A DNA stretch of 64,000 nt, from positions 1 to 64,000 of the forward strand of contig NW_019029034.1 of NCBI RefSeq assembly GCF_002105155.1. Reading direction: 5' to 3'. The notes beneath the pieces were generated by a model. It did no database searches. It saw only the letters and a program-made list of their open reading frames with translations, and had not been told where the DNA came from. Each line of letters starts with the position of its first letter. Position 1 is the first letter of the stretch. This stretch comes from Lobosporangium transversale (lineage: Eukaryota > Mortierellomycota > Mortierellomycetes > Mortierellales > Mortierellaceae). A program made the translations under genes and the position numbers. Positions 41,001 to 51,573 of the stretch are shown in pieces.

Positions 41001-42609
41001 TGGGGCGATTCAAGATATTCATTGGTCGATGGAAGAACAGATTAATATGCGGGCGTGCCTGGTTCGTCTACGCGGTGTATTGAATGTTGGGAAACAACTC
41101 TGCGAACGACGTAGTCAGAAGGTCAAATTGCTATCCCAAGCTGCCAAAGTGCCCTTACAACAAAATCTATCAGCAGAGAGCGATACCGAAACGTTGTGGT
41201 TTAGATTGCTTCAAGTCTTTGTTTCAGCCACCAGGAAGATGACTATACTGATTGCGACGAAGCGTCCAAGTATTGAGGTTAAAGTGGATGACAATGTAGA
41301 GGTGACTCATTCATCGATGCCCAACGCCCTCATCATCGAGAATGCTCCTCCTTCTCTCTTCTCTAACACGAGTCAAGAGAGTCGAACATCTTATTATGTC
41401 GTTGACCAGCTCTTGAGTAACTTTAAGGGATTTGTTCAGTCAATTTTGGCAACCTTGCTTCTTTCCACCTCCACTCCACAGGTGTCTCTCCCATCACTTT
41501 TGCGTCGACTATTGAAATCTGAGTCTGCTGATGAGGGTGAACTTAACCGGTTTTCGGATTTCAAGGATATCTTCATGGGTATGCTAAATACGTTCAAGTA
41601 CGAGGGTCAACTATTGGAAATGACTAATGGACTCTTCGAGCGAGATCTATTCATGGGGGTGAATCTTATTGCAAAGAGTCGATCGAAGGGTTGGCGACCC
41701 CTCAAGGGAAATTGTGAGATATGCGGAGGGGCATTTTGGGGACCTAACGTTGTCCGTGATCTTTGGGTGCAACAGCAAAAAGCTGCGGTTGATGCCATCA
41801 AAGCTGCGCTTGCAACCAACGTCATATTAACAGAGCGACAAGAAGGATCTACCTTAGATGCATCGGAATCAGAAGCTTCGGCAGCAGCCTCCACCTCCTC
41901 ACCAAGGTCTGAACTGAAACATTCAGCTACTCTGGAGCAGAGCAAAGACAAGAGTAAAGATAAGGTAGATAAGGGACTGCTGATCTTTCGATGTGGCCAT
42001 GGATACCATCACCAGTGCCTTGAGATGGAAACAGCAGGGGTATCTCCTACAGCTGTAGCGAGTTCGAGAGTCGCTTCAACACAGCAACAAGAGGTTGAGG
42101 TCTCAAAGCACAAAGGCGATATGACATTGCTCGAAACTGACTCAACAAAGGCTCCCAAGTGTGTGGTCTGCAGCGGTTTGATTCAAAGTCCGAAATCAAA
42201 GCTTTCTTCACGCCCATCAGGCGTGAAAGGCCCCCAAACCGATGCTACTCATCAACGGCATGCGAGTCGCTCGAGTCGCCAAACATCCAAAAATATTAAA
42301 AAGGGATGGACAACAGTGGAGCTACTCCAGCGCAGTGCATCCCATCCGGTGGCAGAACCTACCTCTGGACGAACCCCCCCACCGCAGAACTCTAGCAACA
42401 ACGCAAATGGTATCAAGACTGACGGTGCTCAAAAGTTGAATTTAAAGACGAGTTCTCAAGAGACAGTCCAATACCATGAAGATCAAGATGATCGTAGGCA
42501 TTCGCCCGACAGTGAAGAGTATTATATGACAAGCAACGAATACGAAGCAGCAACAAGCCCAAGCATGAAGGCGAGCTTCAGCAATGGCAAAGGCAAAGCC
42601 ATATACTGA
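34932..42609 (+). CDS. VPS8: Vacuolar protein sorting protein 8 (CORVET subunit)
   Basis: CORVET tether subunit acting with Rab5 on early endosomes. Exons: 34932-35869, 35956-36045, 36139-36441, 36543-37393, 37480-37710, 37817-37964, 38079-38314, 38440-38682, 38770-42609; about 2290 residues, much longer than yeast Vps8 (1274). The first exon codes a Ser/Asn/Asp-rich disordered region. A WD40-type propeller begins near 36980 (TCIAVSSIIAVGTSRGSVLV, LVAGHSLGSIIIWNI, GMAFHHLLYKTMMVN). The helical solenoid fills the long last exon. Near the C-terminus is a RING-H2-like domain split by an insert (CEICGGAFWG, FRCGHGYHHQCLE, CVVCSGLI). A disordered tail follows. All junctions keep frame except the first: the donor at 35870 leaves phase 2 but the exon at 35956 needs phase 1. 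The first exon may thus end elsewhere, carry a small error, or belong to another transcript. Confidence 0.93.
37970..37998 (+). repeat. Poly(A) tract of 29 nt in VPS8 intron 6
   Basis: Starts six bases into the intron, directly after the donor GGTACTA. Confidence 0.95.
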
Positions 42610-43529
42610 AGTTAATTTTAACGTTGTAACAATAGGCATTAAAAAAAAAAAAAAAAAAAAAAAAAGCTAAAGCGATAGATATACATGCATGCAATGTCGC
42701 CTTCAGTCTCCTCGCTTCTTTTGATATTTATAATGAATGTTGAATGTCAAGATGTTCGAAGCCTCTGACGTCAAAACCTCACAACAGATACGAAAACCGT
42801 GCCTGTTGAGGCCAAACTCTTATTAAAACTCCGGTCGGTTCTACCGAGATGGAATCTCCGAGATAGCCTGATGGAGAGCAGGCAGTTCGGAACTGTTTGA
42901 ATCTCGAATGTAGATAGAGAGCTTGCTAGGCCAAGTCAGGAAACAATATTTATAGGACAGGGACTGCTTTCTCTAGGATAAAAAACACGCACAAAAAAGG
43001 ATATGATGATTGTTAAATTGGAAAAAAATGTGACATCTTTTTTAGACTAAATGGAAAGAGGGTTGTACGTGTACAAAATGCACTTGGATTTGTCCCCTCT
43101 TGGTCCCTGAAAGATACACTTTCAGTCTGCTTGCGGAAGCCGGGGGTAAGTGTACACAATCAAAAACAATCATCAAGTTGTCAAAAGATCAAAAAAAAAA
43201 AGAAAAAAGATACGGACGTGGGCATAGACAAAGACATGGATATGGACATGGTTAAACAACATGGTTACGCGTATAACAACAGAGTTGTATTGAGCCAATA
43301 GATTTTAGCCGATAGCAACATTTATCCTAAAACCAACTTAATGCTTCTCAAAGTTGCAGAATTTGATCAAAGAAGAGGCCAAAGGGCAGCTGTTGTTTTT
43401 TGTTATTATTACCATTATTACCATTGCTACCATTCTTCCAATGATAATAATAAAGGTATCGAATGGGTAAATAGAGGAACATATCAGTCTTCATTTCAAC
43501 TTTTTCTTTTTTTTTCACTTTCGTTTTCT

Positions 43530-43533
<4 letters not shown>

Positions 43534-43564
<31 letters not shown>
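43534..43564. repeat. Poly(A) tract of 31 nt
   Basis: Uninterrupted A run in the intergenic region, preceded by a T/C-rich stretch. Confidence 0.95.
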
Positions 43565-43566
<2 letters not shown>

Positions 43567-44629
43567 ACATTACATAACAAAGGTTCCGCTTTATGAGACA
43601 AGCTAAAGTGGACATTAGATAGACTGAAAGACTGAAAGAAAGAAGAGTTAGGATGAACAAGAGAAGGGGAGAAGGGCTCAACACCCAAACATTCACATCA
43701 CAGGGGAACACGGGTGTTGTTTTTTTCTTTTCATGCAGGTAAACATGGCATGGGCTATTATCGCGTCCTTTCATTGGTTGGACATGCACACGGAGCATGT
43801 GTAAACAAATTATGAAAGCCCTAATTGTCTGCGTTACATTCGCGTATAATTGGATATGGCGGCAGAGCACAGGAAAGTTTGATGGTGCAAGGATATTGAT
43901 CATAGGAGGCCAAAGCGCTATAAAATAAACTTGGATTATCATCTATTATCCACCCGCTGTAAGACACTTTGATACTCTTCCTATAGCTACTTGCAGCTAT
44001 GGTCCTACATTATTGAATAGCAATAAAAAGGAAAAATTAACCATGATAATCACAATCGTGATCACAATTCACATTCGTGAAGATGATTAAACACGGCAAC
44101 GTCTTTACTTTGACCGTAAAGAGCACAAATATAAACAGCAGAATGTTTGGAGAACACAAGGAGCAAGGAGGATGGGAGACAAAGGCAAGTGAATGGGAAG
44201 GCCTTTTCACAATCTCGCATAATCTAGCTTGTTTAAGGAGAGGCTCGTCAACATCCCCTTGCTTTTTGTTTTGTCACTATCACTGTTTGTTGTTATCATT
44301 ATTACTGCTTTCGTTGCTGTTTTTGATTGTTGCCATTGCCATTATATTGTTGCTGCTTTAGAGAGATTCAAATTTACCATCTAGACCCTAAAGTTAAAGT
44401 ATGGAAAGGCAAAGTTAACACAATCAACGTAAGTGTAGGAGGTATGGCCTTCGAGTAGGGCTATGAAAAGCTGATGGAGCCTTGCAGAGGGTGCGGGTAT
44501 ACACAAGTGCCTTTCAAAGCAAACAGCGCGGGCTCGTATGTTTATGTTTAGCGCGCACTATGGAAGGTGGAAGGCATGGAAGTACAACATTTATCCTACT
44601 GATGACCGATTGTACTCAAATTGACCGAT

Positions 44630-44630
<1 letters not shown>

Positions 44631-44662
<32 letters not shown>
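44631..44662. repeat. Poly(T) tract of 32 nt
   Basis: Longest homopolymer of the window, about 380 bp before the chitinase start. Confidence 0.95.
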
Positions 44663-44663
<1 letters not shown>

Positions 44664-44926
44664 ATTGCATTCTCCGTGGACATACCCATTTTTATTTTTT
44701 GTAACGTGCTATTGTGTGTTATCGGAATACCTAGTTGTAGCGCAATCTTATCACGAGTCGATCGCGTCAAGGATCGCAGCGTCTGAACTAGATCGAACAA
44801 AACCGAAATGGACGCTTTTTTTACGCTCTATTCTCTCTTTAGTGTATAATCGGGATAGTTTGGCTTGCTCCATGTATGCGATGGCGTTGAAAATAGTATC
44901 TCAATCCAAAGCAACCCGCAAAAACG

Positions 44927-44934
44927 TATAAATA
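44927..44934 (+). promoter_or_regulatory. TATA box of the chitinase gene
   Basis: TATAAATA lies 110 bp upstream of the chitinase ATG at 45044 and is followed by a CT-rich stretch, a usual fungal promoter layout for a regulated gene. Confidence 0.5.
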
Positions 44935-45043
44935 CTAACAGTAAAGACGTCTCTGTTATTCTTCACCTCCTTCATCTCATTCACTTCCCCATTCATTCTC
45001 GCTCCAATCACATTTAAGGTCATCCAGAAAAAGGGAATAAAAC

Positions 45044-45763
45044 ATGCATTTAACAACCGCTTTTCTGTCAGTTGCTTCGGCACTGGCATTTGTTTGCTCG
45101 TCTGTAGTAGCAGCACCTCAAGCCGCAGGCTACCTCCTCTTGAACCCAACGAACGGACCTGCCAAGCTCAAGGCCCTTGCGGACAACGCTGACAAGATCC
45201 CTATCAACAGAATTTTCTTGTCGTTTGCTCGTCCAGGCATGGTCTATGTACCTGGTTCTAACACTCTTGAGCACGTCGGGCTGAATTATGCTAACACGCC
45301 AGATTTCGGATTTGCCGACCTCAAAGAGAAAGTTACCAAACTTCAGGCCGGTGGCGTTGAAGTTTTCTTGTCAGTTGGAGGATGGAACTACGGATGCTTC
45401 CCGGTATGTATCAGCGTAAAAGGATATATATATTCGTTAAGAGTAGGTCGACTAATGATACCTAAACTTTTATGGCATCGCACACATATCTCCAGTACGT
45501 CTACACTTACTACTCCGTTGGTGGTTATGGAACCAGCACCCCCAACTATTGGAAAATCATTGAAAATGGAGGATCGCTTGCTTCTTGCACAGAAGCCAAC
45601 ATGTGGTGTTACACCTGCGAACCCAAGAGCGAGAACACTACTTTGGCTGATTTTGATATCTTCCCTGAGCCTTCCGAGTCGGCTACTTGGAAAGCTGCCC
45701 AGCAGTATATCGCAGCTGGTGCCGCAGCAGAGGCCCCTGTTTGGCATCCCGAGATGGTTCCAG

Positions 45764-45794
<31 letters not shown>

Positions 45795-47211
45795 GATTGC
45801 TCTTGTTACAACTGATAGCCACCGAATTGCTTATACTAATAAGCATCTATTTCTTTATAATACAATGGGTAGGCAAGTCTTGGACCGATACCAAGAACAA
45901 TAAAGTCAATATAGTTCCCGGTAGCAACTACTACCAGACTGTTAATCGTGACCCCTACCAGGACTTGGTCTATCTTGCTAAAGACCTTGGTCTTGTCGGA
46001 GTCGATATTGGTATGCAGCTCGAAAAAGTTTAATCAAGGCTATGCATTTGTATTGACGCAAGAAACCGGCCGTATTTTGCTTACCATACTTACCTAATGT
46101 CTCGCTTTTTGTTACTATAGATTATGAGGAGATGTGGCATGCCGATTACTTCAAGAGTGGTCCATCCACTGGTCCATGGACCTCTCATCAAACCGTCTAC
46201 AAATATGGTGCTATCATGAAGGATGTTCTTATCAACATTCAGGCCATCCAGCCATCTTTGAAGCTTGCAACCGCTGCTTCTGCTGCTGGTGGTCTCTCGA
46301 CCAACTGGTGGGGCGGTAACCTCAAGAACATTTGGTATAACCTGTTCAAGTGGTACCCTGACCTTTACAACGCCATCGCCGATAGTGGTGGAGTGAATGT
46401 AATGACTTATGATCTATCCAACAACCAGCAATATCATGAGTGTCCTGACACAGGCGTATGCAGCTTGAGCCAGCAGGTCATCTACTACATGAACGGCTAC
46501 GCTAACAACGGCCTGAAGGCTATTGTCGGTTATGAGATCGGCATTCCTGCCTATCCAGACCCCACACATGACCCTACCCATCAGTTGCCTCTGACCCAAT
46601 CCGAGCTGACAGCCATTCTGGCTGCCCAAGGTGCTAGAGGTGGCTTCTTTTGGGAATTGTACAAGAAGGCTGGAAATTCCAACAACGTTGATGCCACTAC
46701 TGCGGCACAGCAGATATGTAAGGCTGCTCTTGGCGCCAACACACCACGCTGCTCGGGTGTTATCCCTCCATTTGATGGCACAACCCCCACCTCGACCGCC
46801 ACTGTCACTCAGACGCAAACTAGGACTACGACCACGAGCACGCCTGGCCCCACCAACCCTACCTGTGCTGCTCCTGCCTGGGAAGCCGGCAAGGTTTACA
46901 CTGGCGGCGCTGTCGTCTCGTACAATGGTAAGCAGTATACTGCTATGTGGTGGACACAGGGCAATGTTCCCTCCGCAGGTGCTCCATGGAAGGACAATGG
47001 TGTATGCTCTGGAGGTAGCGTTCCCGGTAGTTCATGCTCCGACATTAACGCCTGGTCGACCTCGGCTGCTTACAACAGTGGTGCCAGGGTTACCTATAAC
47101 GGATTCGTCTATACTGCACAGTGGTGGACTCAAGGTGATACACCCGGTAGTTCTTCTGTCTGGGTCAAAGGTGCAGCCTGCAGTGCTGCTCTTCGCCGCC
47201 GCCGTTACTAA
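45044..47211 (+). CDS. Secreted GH18 chitinase with two CBM5/12 chitin-binding modules
   Basis: Hydrolyses chitin, in cell-wall remodelling or nutrition. Exons 45044-45403, 45496-45763, 45873-46010 and 46121-47211; 618 residues. Signal peptide MHLTTAFLSVASALAFVCSS with cleavage near residue 24. The GH18 barrel shows VEVFLSVGGWNYG on strand 3 and the catalytic DxDxE as Asp254-Ile-Asp256-Tyr-Glu258, split by intron 3 after the first base of the Asp256 codon. Then come VMTYDLSNNQQYHE and GGFFWELYKKAG. A Thr/Ser/Pro linker leads to two C-terminal modules of about 45 residues, each beginning and ending with Cys and holding AMWWTQGNVP or AQWWTQGDTP, the CBM5/12 aromatic motif. The catalytic set is intact. 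Intron 2 starts with a 28-nt T run directly after GTA. A TATA box lies 110 bp upstream. Confidence 0.94.
45767..45794 (+). repeat. Poly(T) tract of 28 nt in chitinase intron 2
   Basis: Begins three bases into the intron (donor GTA then T28), unusual next to a 5' splice site. Confidence 0.95.
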
Positions 47212-47623
47212 TGAAGTAAGGTAGTGGGAGGATAAGTAAAGATGAACACAGGATGTTCTTAAACCCCTCAGCAACAACAACAACAACAAAAAAAAAAGTA
47301 TTTATTTGACTAGCGGTGATGGCAGGCCACATCATTTATCGTTGTTTATTTCATACACTCTCAATGTATTCATGAGTAAGCAGAGCTTCCTCTCAAATGA
47401 AATCAATAAAGAGTGAATTACATATATAAAAAGGTTAAACGAATAACCAGGATATTTAGTTTTTACTCGTCTGAAACAACGTGTTATATTTAGGCCAATC
47501 CAAACGAGAGATGCTGACCACATATTAAAGATCTAAAGATCAAGTGTTGGCTATTAATATTTTTGGTGCAAATATGTTAGCACACTGCCGCCGAACACGT
47601 AGATTCACGAATAAAAAGGATAG
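47212..47623. other. Convergent 3' intergenic region
   Basis: About 410 bp between the chitinase stop and the end of the PABA synthase frame. It has a CAA repeat and A run at 47271-47297 and is otherwise AT-rich. No gene seen. Confidence 0.6.
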
Positions 47624-50600
47624 TCAGTGCATTTGAAGACCATCATCCAAAAAAAAAAAAAAAAAAAAAAAACAGCCATGTGATGCAATACACAAAATAG
47701 GGCGTTGACCATACCTTGGAACAACAGACCGTGATTTGAGCAATACCTCTTTCCATTCTTCTTGCGCGTCTGATAAAATTGTCAAAGCACCTCCAGCTCC
47801 GACTGAGAGATCTAAATGCGTAAAAAAAAAAAAAAAAAAAAAAAAAAGGATTAAAGCATTGAGAGATTGAGAGGATAGTGTCACTACCATTTCTTCTGAT
47901 ACCGCCTAATCTTCAATGAATTTACCTCCTGAAAGGATCATTTTCCCATCATTGTCCACATTGGGCTCAACGGAAAGTACTGCTGTCCGTATAACAACCG
48001 CGAAATCTGTAGAAGAGCGGGCCTTTTTGTGTGATTTAGTGTTAGCACCCGCTGAAGAAGCTGCTCTGGCAGGAATCCCGATATAACCGAGACAACCTGA
48101 ATAGACACCGCGTTTGACATGATGTTCAAGAGAATCGAGAAGCTGAACAGAGCGCAATTTAGGAGCGCCGGTCATAGACCCTGGTGGAAAACAGGCTCTA
48201 ACAGTTTGCGTGCTGTCGATATGGTCAAAGAGCTCGCCTCTCACTGTTGTCACTAGTTGATGCACAGTCTCATATGACTCAACCTTCATCAAATAAGGAA
48301 CTCTGACGGAATAAGAGCTGCAAACATGTGCGAGGTCATTGCGGATCAAATCTACGATCTATAGATTAAAGAGGTTAGTATCAACTAAAACAATTTAGAC
48401 AGTTCTTGCAGTCCTGCAGTGACGAGTGCGAAATGTTACCATTAGGTTTTCTGCGCGCTCCTTCACATTGTTTGACAGGGTATCTATCCGTCTTTGATTC
48501 TCGCGTTTCCTCGCTTCTGTGCATCGATCATAGGTGGAACGGTGGCTTGCATAAGTCTTATCACCTTGATACGACAATTCGATGTCTTCAAAATGTTCTC
48601 CATCCGTGCTCTGACTGATATTGCAGCCTTCATTTTCTTCGCAGAAGCACCCTTTAGCAACAGCTACTGTCCCCTTGATAGGCTTCATTTCAACAGTCCT
48701 AAGTGAACATGAAGCATTTTTATCATCTTGAGTCGTCAACTTGTCATCAGAAATACGTCCGATTTTTAGAAATCGCTCGGGTGAGGAAGAGAGAATGACC
48801 AGCCTTCTAACTATCTCGTTCTTTTCTGGAACTGAGCTGTGCCCATTTAGGTATTGGCTTTTTAATGCTACTCCTTCGTCCATCGCTATTGGGAGGCTCA
48901 AAAATGCAGAAAAAGGCGCAGGATTGAGTTTCCGTAAGATCTTATACAAGTCATATGCAGGATCACCTTGCTGTTCATCGCTGTTGACCAAATGATCCTC
49001 CTGATACTGTTTATGTAACGGTATTTTGGCTCTGAACTGCGTAGTCAAGCAGAGTTCATAGCTCTCACCCTCATGAATATAGTCAAGGCTATCCCGAATA
49101 GCCTTCAAGTAGTTCTCCTCCGATACATCCACTTTAAATGGGGACAACAAGCTTACAGATGATCGACGACGTTGACGATAAGGTTTATCGCTTTTGGCCG
49201 CACTGGGTAAAAAAGTAGCTCCTGTCGCTGAGCTCCCCGCTTTAGTGTGTATCGTTGCAACATGAGTGATGGAGCGTGTAACCTCTTTAATCCAAGTATC
49301 GCAAGCCTGGCGATCCAAGAATCCGATAGGCGCCTCCAGGTTTTTCTGCAACTTTTCGGGCTGGTTATTCACTACTCCCAATACATAAACGCGCTTATCG
49401 ACATGATCAAATACAACAGCCTGTGTAGCTAGAATAAATGACGCATCAGGCTGTCGTAGGCAATTACATGTACAAAAACATTCGGAACGTCCAGAATGGC
49501 CATCACATTGACATTGTTGTTCTAATGGAGTCTGGTACCCATCCAAACTCTCACGCTTCATCTCATATCCAAAGTATCCAACCATGCCTGTAAAGAAGTC
49601 AAAGGGCGCCTCTTCAAAGTCCCGTTGCTCACCATTAGGCCCGGTTAAAATGGTTTCAATATCGTCCTTACTAAAGCCGGCCATCAGCTGTGATACCCAA
49701 TCCCAAAATGTTTCAGCTGCCCCATGCGCCGATCGTCGATTCTGATTTAAGTATACTCGCTTAATACTAGAAGCATTGGACTGCCTCTTGTAGTGACGAA
49801 TGCAGATCTCCCTATGGAGTGTAGAGTATTGGATCACTGCTTGGGCTGCACTAGGAGTATTTAGATATCCATTTGACGACTGGCTACAGCAACGCCTGGT
49901 TTCAATGCCGCCCATGAAAGAGAACCGAGACATTGGATGAGGCTGACGCGCACTATCCAACCACCAGGCTGCGGCCTTGGAGCGAGGTCCCGTCAAGAAG
50001 AGGGATGAAAATACAATCTCGGGTGCCGGAAAAATCGTAGGATCCAGCATATGGATGAAGAGGCTATATTGACTGGGCGGATTATCCTTCAAACTACTAG
50101 ATGTCAACATTGGTTGGGGGATGACAGCAGGTGATTTTGTGGCTATCACTGAGTGCGCTCGGACATGATCAGGTATGCATCCAGCGATGCTATTTCGTTT
50201 ATGCTCTCGATAAAACTCGTGTGTGAGCATAAAGAAGTTGTTCATCATCTTTTGACCATATTGCGTGCAGATAGATTCTGGATGGAATTGAACACCATAA
50301 TGTGGAAGATATCTGTGCTTGACACCCATAATAGACTTTTCCCCCCACGTATTACATGAGATAGCACGATCTTTTGAATTATTGCGGAATGTATTGTCCT
50401 TCCTGATAGTAGTATCATCAGCGATCAGCGGGGTGCTGTAACACCAAGCAGTGATTATGAGGTCATCAGGTAGATCCTGCTCCTGGATGACAAGCGAGTG
50501 ATACCGTACTACTTTGAAATCTTGGGGTATTCCATGGAAAATCCCTGCACCGTTGTGCTGAATATGAGCAATCTGTCCATGAACCGGTTCTGGGCTATAT

Positions 50601-51311
50601 GTTATTTTGGCGCCGTGTATCCAACCGATACCCTGGTGACCCAGGCAAATGCCAAAGACGGGGATACGGGACTTTTCTAAGATCTGAGCACAGATCCCAA
50701 AATCCTAAAAAGATTTCATAAACAATACTTTAATTTTTTTTTTTTTTTTTTTTTTTTTAATTCGCCCAAACTTTTAATGTAAGAGTATGAGCGAATGGGT
50801 GAGTCACATTTGGAATACAACAGATTGGAGGTAACAAAAAAGTTTATTTACATGGGGACGTTCTGGACGCCCAGGGCCAGGTGAGAGGATGATCTGATCA
50901 AAGAAAGGCAGGATCTGCTGCTTAAACTCGGGCCTGCAGAAAAATAAAGCATAAGGCAGTTTGGGAGTAAAGTGAGGTGAAAGGATACAAAGGGTTAGTG
51001 TTAGATTGTCGAGTGTCTTTGAGTTGACGTTACCAACTATTTAAAATATTAGGCAGGATGTGTAAGTACCATGTAAACTGATCGTTGCGGATTACCACCA
51101 CCTGCTGAAGGTGCTCCTGATCAAATAACTGCAGCAGGTTGAACGTATATGAGTCGTAGTTATCAACGATTAATGTGCGCAGTATACTTCCTGGTGACAA
51201 TGATTTTGTTAGCTCTATTGCTGAATCTATGTGAAGACCGGTAGGAAGGGTTGCTAAAATGTCGATGCTACTCAAGATCCCAGGAAGACCACTATTTACT
51301 GGGTTTGGCAT
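47624..51311 (-). CDS. ABZ1: Aminodeoxychorismate (PABA) synthase, fused PabA-PabB
   Basis: Makes 4-amino-4-deoxychorismate from chorismate and glutamine for folate synthesis. Exons (minus): 51311-51070, 50933-50852, 50704-48440, 48358-47926, 47811-47624; about 1069 residues, longer than yeast Abz1 (787) because of Ser/Cys-rich inserts. The glutaminase half has LIVDNYDSYTFNL, LSPGPGRPE, nucleophile Cys128 in FGICLGHQG and the partner HxE in YGVQFHPES. The PabB half has KPIKGTVAV, RAENLM-IVDLIRNDLA, FPPGSMTGAPKLRSVQLL, GVYSGCLGYIG and VGAGGALT across the last junction. The 3' end is unclear: after SRSVVPR, where relatives end, the open frame continues through a genomic poly(T) tract coding a short Phe run to a stop at 47624. 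The transcript may instead splice or end earlier. Introns 2 and 4 contain 25- and 26-nt homopolymers. Confidence 0.94.
47822..47847 (-). repeat. 26-nt homopolymer in PABA synthase intron 4
   Basis: A26 on the plus strand, so T26 in the transcript, nine bases upstream of the acceptor TTTAG. A second run (47649-47672) lies in the apparent 3' coding end. Confidence 0.95.
50734..50758 (-). repeat. 25-nt homopolymer in PABA synthase intron 2
   Basis: T25 on the plus strand, so poly(A) in the transcript, within the intron 50851-50705. Confidence 0.95.
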
Positions 51312-51573
51312 AGCGATCTATCTTTGCTGCCTCACAGAGCTACAGAGAAAAAAAGTAAAAACGGATCAGTCGATGATTAAGAGATGGAATGAGAGATTGA
51401 ATGGAGAATGAAGGCAAGAACGAGACGCAGAATGATGGGAGATAAATGAAGAGAAATGAAATGGCGACAAATGGAATGAAATGAAGAAATGAATGAAGCA
51501 AAAAGGGTAAGAACAGTTCCGAGGTTTAATGCCTTGGATGCATTTATCAGAAAGAGCTGAGATTCATTTTGGA

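Larger units (their letters stand above)
42610..45043. other. 2.4-kb region without a supported gene
   Basis: Holds the VPS8 3' end and the chitinase upstream region. Seen in it: poly(A) at 42641-42665 and 43534-43564, poly(T) at 44631-44662, a palindromic TGACGTCA (CRE-type) near 42769, a short imperfect GAC-ATG-type repeat near 43225-43252, and pyrimidine-rich TTATTACCA repeats near 43400-43430. Open frames such as 43565-43942 (-) and 44077-44361 (+) are hydrophobic or low-complexity without domain signals. No tRNA-like cloverleaf was recognised. Confidence 0.6.

Noticed and set aside
43565-43942. Hydrophobic minus-strand open frame of 125 codons
   Set aside because: Hydrophobicity comes from a CT-rich strand; no conserved motif, flanked by homopolymers.
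44077-44361. Small plus-strand open frame with hydrophobic C-terminus
   Set aside because: Low-complexity Leu/Cys run from a TTGTT-type repeat; no signal or domain pattern.
42610-45043. tRNA or other structured RNA in the long gap
   Set aside because: No A-box/B-box pair or cloverleaf could be recognised by eye; a tRNA scan would settle it.
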